Positions 60,441-64,000 of a DNA stretch of 64,000 nt are shown piece after piece. The notes below the pieces were generated by a model. That model saw nothing but the letters and a program-made list of their open reading frames with translations, did no database searches and was not told the origin of the DNA. The stretch covers positions 744,001 to 808,000 of the forward strand of contig NZ_CP026372.1 in the NCBI RefSeq assembly GCF_002953135.1. The letters are read 5' to 3'. Position 1 is the stretch's first letter. Each line of letters opens with the position of its first letter. This DNA comes from Sphingobium sp. SCG-1 (lineage in GTDB: Bacteria; Pseudomonadota; Alphaproteobacteria; Sphingomonadales; Sphingomonadaceae). The position numbers and the translations under genes were made by a program.

Positions 60441-61397
60441 ATGTTCATGCACAATAAAAGACTGCAATATACCGTTCGCGTATCGGAACCCAATCCGCAT
60501 CTGGCGACGATGATGCTGGAGCAGTTCGGTGGCGCCGACGGAGAGCTTGCGGCGGCGATGCGCTACTTTACGCAGGGACTGGGCGAAGACGATCCGGGCC
60601 GCAAGGATATGCTTCTCGACATCGCGACCGAGGAACTGAGCCATCTCGAAGTCATCGGCTCCATCGTTGCGATGCTAAACAAGGGCGTAAAGGCGCAGCT
60701 TGCCGAAGGCGCGATGGAGGAGGCGGAACTGTATCGCACCATCGGCAGCTCAGGCACGAGCGCCAAGGAATCGATCCTGTTCGGCGGCGGCCCTGCATTG
60801 ATCGACTCCGCTGGCGTGCCATGGACCGCTGCCTACGTAGACAGCCGTTCGGAACCGACCGTCGATCTGCGGTCCAACATAGCAGCCGAAAGCCGCGCCA
60901 AGATCGTTTACGAACGTCTCATCAACATCACCGACGATCCGGGTATCAAGGAAGCGCTTGGTTTCCTGATGACGCGTGAAGTCGCGCATCAAAAGTCATT
61001 CGAAAAGGCGCTTTATTCGATCGAAGACAATTTCCCGGTCGGGAAGCTTCCCGGTGTTGAACCCTATGGCAACATCTACGTCAACACATCGCAGGGCGAT
61101 GGCGATATGCAGGGGCCATGGAACACTGGCGATCAGTGGACCCGGATCGACGATCTGACCCAGACCATGCCGATCGACAGCGGCGCCGGCACGGCAACTG
61201 TGGAACTGGGCACTGCCGATTCTGCGGTCGCCGCGAAGATGATGATGCGCACCAAATCCGATCCGGCGGCAAACCCTGTCACAGGCGCAGATTTGGGCGC
61301 AGGGCCGGGCGCGGGCCGGACGACGCAGCAGGATTTCGGCCAAGCCCCGAACATCCATGAGGCACCGGCAATGGCGGAAGCGAACGCGCCTAAGTAA
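60441..61397 (+). CDS. Manganese catalase
   Basis: 318 aa, non-haem dimanganese catalase breaking down H2O2 in the cytosol. The ferritin-like core has LEQFGGADGELAAAMRYFTQ near residue 24 (first Glu), IATEELSHLEVIGSIVAML near 68 (Glu and His), SRAKIVYERLINITDDPGIK near 155, and MTREVAHQKSFEKALYSIED near 180 (Glu, His). The tail (about 240-318) is polar and low in structure. ACGGAG precedes the ATG. It ends at a strong terminator and is typical of desiccation- and oxidation-resistant bacteria. Confidence 0.93.
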   Translation: MFMHNKRLQYTVRVSEPNPHLATMMLEQFGGADGELAAAMRYFTQGLGEDDPGRKDMLLDIATEELSHLEVIGSIVAMLNKGVKAQLAEGAMEEAELYRTIGSSGTSAKESILFGGGPALIDSAGVPWTAAYVDSRSEPTVDLRSNIAAESRAKIVYERLINITDDPGIKEALGFLMTREVAHQKSFEKALYSIEDNFPVGKLPGVEPYGNIYVNTSQGDGDMQGPWNTGDQWTRIDDLTQTMPIDSGAGTATVELGTADSAVAAKMMMRTKSDPAANPVTGADLGAGPGAGRTTQQDFGQAPNIHEAPAMAEANAPK

Positions 61398-61423
61398 GGA
61401 ACCAAACCTGTTGGCCTGGTTCC

Positions 61424-61454
61424 GGGGAGGACGCGCATGTGTCCTCCCCTTTTG
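61424..61454 (+). terminator. Rho-independent terminator after manganese catalase
   Basis: Perfect 9-bp stem GGGGAGGAC (61424-61432) with GTCCTCCCC (61441-61449), 8-base loop, then TTTT. A second stem, GGAACCA/TGGTTCC, lies just before it (61398-61422). Confidence 0.85.
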
Positions 61455-61477
61455 GCTGTTAGCGCAGGAGGTATCGA

Positions 61478-62194
61478 TTGGACGCCACAATGTCGCCGGT
61501 CATGGCAGGGTCGTTGGGAAGCCTGCTCGCGGGTCTTGCGACTGTCATCGGCGCGCTCCCGATCCTCGGTTTGCGCAAGCCGGATGCGCAGCAGCAGAAC
61601 CTGCTGCTTGGCTTTGCGGCGGGCGTGATGCTGGCGGCGGCATTTTTCTCCCTCATCATTCCGGGCATCGAGGCGGCGAGAGATAGCGGCTTGTCGCGCA
61701 TGACGGCCTCTCTGCTGATTGCCGCCGCAGTATTGGGTGGAGCCGTGGGTCTCGCGCAGCTCAATCACCTCGTTCCGCCTCTTGACAAACTTGGTGTCGG
61801 CCCGGCTGGAATGGCGGAAGCCTCGTTCCGGCAAAGCTGGCTCCTCCTCGTTGCGATCACTCTCCACAACTTTCCTGAAGGAGCGGCGGTCGGCGTCAGC
61901 TTCGGCACCGGCGATTTTGCAGCAGGCCGTGCTACGGCTCTGGGGATCGGCCTACAGAATATTCCCGAGGGGCTGGCCGTGGCGGTCGCGCTCACCTCGG
62001 TTGGATGCAGCCGCGCCGTCGGCATTTTGGCGGCGCTGCTATCAGGTCTTTTCGCGAAACAGGAAATCGCATTCTCGATGGTCATTCCTTCGCCGTGCCC
62101 GGTTCCGCCATATGCCGGTGCTGCTCGGCCATCATGGACGCAGGCGCCACATGCGCGGCTGCCACCTGAAGTTTGTTCTGCCAACCTGAAATAA
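61478..62194 (+). CDS. ZIP-family metal transporter, C-terminus truncated
   Basis: 238 aa. The ZIP core is intact: LLGFAAGVMLAAAFFSLIIP, the metal-binding helix IV AITLHNFPEGAAVGVSFGTG near residue 128, and helix V GIGLQNIPEGLAVAVALTSV near 153, both HNxPEG-type. After ILAALLSGL near 192, where the family continues with PVGG and three more helices, this ORF turns into a polar, proline-rich tail. The last 110 bases run antisense through the 3' end of the SDR gene. I infer loss of the last membrane helices by deletion or rearrangement; it may be non-functional. Confidence 0.72.
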   Translation: MDATMSPVMAGSLGSLLAGLATVIGALPILGLRKPDAQQQNLLLGFAAGVMLAAAFFSLIIPGIEAARDSGLSRMTASLLIAAAVLGGAVGLAQLNHLVPPLDKLGVGPAGMAEASFRQSWLLLVAITLHNFPEGAAVGVSFGTGDFAAGRATALGIGLQNIPEGLAVAVALTSVGCSRAVGILAALLSGLFAKQEIAFSMVIPSPCPVPPYAGAARPSWTQAPHARLPPEVCSANLK

Positions 62195-62864
62195 TATGCG
62201 CCTTGCCGCTCATCAGCGCTTCCCAGCCATCTTTGGCTACCTTGCCGGCATCATCCTTCTCGTCGGTGCCGACTTTGGTGTCCATCATATCCGCGCGGTC
62301 GAAGAACTCGGTCTCGGTCGGTCCCGGCATCAGCGTCGTCAAAGTGACGCCTTTGCTCTCCTTGATCTCGTTCCGAATAGCATCGGTGAAGCTGTCGATG
62401 AATGCTTTGGTGCCATTATAAACTGCCTGGAACGAGCCGGGAATGTAGCCTGCAATGGAACCCGTCACGAGTATCTTGCCTGAATCTCGCGATACCATTT
62501 CACGCAGGACTTTCTGGAGAAGATATATTGTGCCTGTGACGTTGGTATCGACCACGCGCCGCCAATCGGCGACCTCCTGATCGATGAAGGCATGGCCAAG
62601 CCCACGCCCCGCATTGGCGCAGAGCAGATCGACGGACCGCCCGCTTGTTGCCGAGAGAAGTTTGTCGACACCCTCCATCGTCGATAGATCGGCTTCGACC
62701 GCCTGCACGTCCACGGGATGCTGGCGAAAATCCTGAGCAGCGGACTGAATGAGCGGTTCGTCCGCCACTACGAGCAGGTCATATCCATTCTGCGCTGCCA
62801 GATGCGCCAATTCAAAACCGATGCCTGTCGAGGCACCCGTTACGATCGCGAATTTGCTTGCCAT
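62082..62864 (-). CDS. SDR-family oxidoreductase (DltE/YdfG-like)
   Basis: 260 aa from the ATG at 62864, GAGGAG 6 bases upstream. FAIVTGASTGIGFELAHLAA near residue 5, LLCANAGRGLGHAFIDQEVA near 82, ILVTGSIAGYIPGSFQAVYN near 133 with catalytic YNGTKAFIDSFTDAIRNEI near 152, and the family-typical end ALMSGKAHIISGWQNKLQVA. Cytosolic NAD(P)-dependent enzyme, substrate unknown. It is convergent with, and overlaps, the truncated ZIP gene, but is itself full length. Confidence 0.9.
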   Translation of the reverse strand: MASKFAIVTGASTGIGFELAHLAAQNGYDLLVVADEPLIQSAAQDFRQHPVDVQAVEADLSTMEGVDKLLSATSGRSVDLLCANAGRGLGHAFIDQEVADWRRVVDTNVTGTIYLLQKVLREMVSRDSGKILVTGSIAGYIPGSFQAVYNGTKAFIDSFTDAIRNEIKESKGVTLTTLMPGPTETEFFDRADMMDTKVGTDEKDDAGKVAKDGWEALMSGKAHIISGWQNKLQVAAAHVAPASMMAEQHRHMAEPGTAKE

Positions 62865-63070
62865 ATCCAACTCCTCAAGGACTTCGCCGGGTGACTGACA
62901 TTCCTGGATGAAAAATAGAGTGGTCCCACGGACACCAATTGATGCCAGTCACATCGTAATGAACGGGCGATCACATGGTCCGTTGCGCCAATTTCAAAGG
63001 AAAAGTTACACGACTAACGCAGATCAGCTATTGTCGATTTACAAACTTGTTCAGTAATAGACGATGAAAA

Positions 63071-63181
63071 TCACGTGGCTACGGCGATGGCCGTACCTAT
63101 CATTATCCACAATGTCGCGGAGAGCAGAAAACCAGTTGCCAAGCCGGACATAGCCCGGGGCGGTTTTTCTATACGATACAT
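63071..63181 (-). CDS. 36-aa membrane micropeptide
   Basis: Minus-strand frame MYRIEKPPRAMSGLATGFLL, then SATLWIMIGTAIAVAT: a short basic leader and a single membrane helix, a common plan for stress micropeptides. AGGACAGG lies 6 bases before the ATG. A consensus EcfG promoter (GGAAC-N16-CGTT) ends 32 bases upstream. Promoter, ribosome binding site and helix together make this the best supported of the small genes in the window. Confidence 0.65.
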   Translation of the reverse strand: MYRIEKPPRAMSGLATGFLLSATLWIMIGTAIAVAT

Positions 63182-63212
63182 GAACCTGTCCTTTCAATCC
63201 TCTCCTCAAATG

Positions 63213-63237
63213 AACGAGCCAGCGGGCGGGATGTTCC
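63213..63237 (-). promoter_or_regulatory. Consensus EcfG promoter for the 36-aa micropeptide
   Basis: Minus strand: GGAAC (63237-63233), 16 bases, CGTT (63216-63213), an exact match in both elements and spacing. Predicted start near 63205 gives a 24-base leader. The sequence also folds as an imperfect 15-bp hairpin (63217-63249). Confidence 0.7.
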
Positions 63238-63387
63238 CGTCCACTGGCTTAAGCTATTAACCTGCCGACATAATTCAGGCGGCGATTTCCAGCCTGTCCG
63301 TCCAGCAGCGGCTACATTTCGCCCAGCAGTTGATTATGCCGCTCGCGATCTCGTGGTCAGGTGCGAAAGAAGGTATCTTGCACTTCG

Positions 63388-64000
63388 TCATTGATCGACC
63401 TTCTGGATCACCGCGCGTCCAAAGCGAATAGTGGCAGAGGGTGAGTAGCTCCCATTCTCCGCGCGAAGATAGGCGAACATGCTATGCGTCAATTCCCCGG
63501 CCGCCAGCGGCAGTTCACCAGCGACGTAGCTATGCGGCGCAGTTCGCAACACACCAGTGATTGCCTCGGTTGGCAACCCGCCGACAAGGTCCGGCAGTTG
63601 CAGATCGGCATTGTAATTGGTCGGACCCTTCCACCGCATCTGCAAATGGGGAAAAGCGATGCAGTTGTTGCCGGCGTCGATCTCGAATTCGACAAGGGCT
63701 TCGATGGTATCGCCGGCCCCAATAGACGCCAGCGATGCTGTCGAAGGGTTCTGCAACAGGCGAGCGAACGGCCCCCACGTGGACATGGTGAAGCCGCTGG
63801 CCGTATAACTTCCACCGAACGTGATCTGATGCATCCTGCGTCCTGTAACAGGGGACGCGACTTGCGCATGTGCTACAGTCAAGCCAACCGTATTGGACAT
63901 GGATGCTGACCAACTGGTAGGCGCCGTTCCGCTGATCGCGCCGGAGGATGGCGTCGTGACGGTGCCACCCGCACCCTCCATCATCGGGTTCTGCAGATAA
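63388..64000 (-). CDS. C-terminal part of an unidentified protein (5' end outside window)
   Basis: Open to the right edge; at least 203 residues are visible, beginning YLQNPMMEGAGGTVTTPSSG. The pattern NPMMEGAGG followed by a beta-rich, Gly/Ser/Thr/Trp-containing domain (MHQITFGGSYTASGFTMSTW, then FEIDAGNNCIAFPHLQMRWK) recalls carbohydrate-binding-like C-terminal modules of SGNH hydrolases or phage tail and surface proteins. No catalytic motif is in view. Function cannot be assigned from this part alone. Confidence 0.6.
   Translation of the reverse strand, partial: YLQNPMMEGAGGTVTTPSSGAISGTAPTSWSASMSNTVGLTVAHAQVASPVTGRRMHQITFGGSYTASGFTMSTWGPFARLLQNPSTASLASIGAGDTIEALVEFEIDAGNNCIAFPHLQMRWKGPTNYNADLQLPDLVGGLPTEAITGVLRTAPHSYVAGELPLAAGELTHSMFAYLRAENGSYSPSATIRFGRAVIQKVDQ

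Noticed and set aside
61398..61422. GGAAC-N15-GGTT as a promoter for the ZIP gene
   Set aside because: It is the inverted repeat GGAACCA/TGGTTCC of a hairpin preceding the catalase terminator, and the spacing is one base short.
63217..63249. Imperfect 15-bp hairpin as a terminator for the right-edge gene
   Set aside because: No T tract, and most of it is the -35, spacer and flank of a consensus EcfG promoter; folding is probably incidental.

Overview
The window is high-GC chromosomal DNA of an alphaproteobacterium, most likely a sphingomonad (Sphingomonas/Sphingobium type). The evidence is the ~180-kDa class NAD-glutamate dehydrogenase, HWE-family histidine kinases, receiver-only response regulators, and repeated promoter-like sites fitting the alphaproteobacterial general-stress sigma factor EcfG (GGAAC-N16/17-CGTT). 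No integrase, transposase, rRNA, CRISPR array or phage module was seen. Identification is from motifs and memory of families; no database search was possible.

Layout. 0-11.3 kb: end of a PepSY membrane protein, NAD-glutamate dehydrogenase, a PAS protein, tRNA-Thr(CGT) with a decayed AIM24-family fragment beside it, a DJ-1/PfpI protein, and a TetR/SDR divergon with a clear double operator followed by a frameshifted membrane-protein gene. 11.6-19.0 kb: a surface-polymer locus with a GT2 glycosyltransferase, an ABC flippase-like exporter, a bifunctional CDP-ribitol synthase (Bcs1 type) and two tandem CDP-glycerol/ribitol phosphotransferase-like genes, together suggesting a ribitol-phosphate polymer in a Gram-negative. 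19.0-26.7 kb: phosphate transporter with a NUDIX-DUF47 protein, an OYE-type oxidoreductase, a DUF885 hydrolase, an S8 protease, a low-complexity lipoprotein and an isolated rpsN.

26.7-40.4 kb holds the most interesting system: a divergent cluster built around myo-inositol-1-phosphate synthase. The minus arm has a phosphatase, a methyltransferase, a glycosidase whose TIM-barrel motifs appear circularly permuted, Ino1, and further down two NAD(P)-dependent oxidoreductases. The plus arm has two sugar-nucleotide epimerases, a GT4 glycosyltransferase, three tandem CgeB-like glycosyltransferases and UDP-xylose synthase. Two back-to-back EcfG-like promoters drive the arms, with a TAAC-N4-GTTA dyad centred between them. 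I infer a stress-induced inositol glycoside or glycoconjugate; no exporter or polymerase is present.

40.4-63.4 kb is a stress-response island: host-attachment protein, MBL hydrolase, patatin, deoxyinosine glycosylase, formaldehyde-type alcohol dehydrogenase, hemerythrin, two Crp/Fnr regulators, two HWE kinases, two single-domain response regulators, two DUF4142 proteins, PncC-NadE, a stress SDR, DUF2383, manganese catalase, a truncated ZIP transporter and several micropeptide candidates. Many start downstream of EcfG-like promoters, and the same dyad recurs about 26 bp upstream of the -35 element. The last ORF runs off the right edge.
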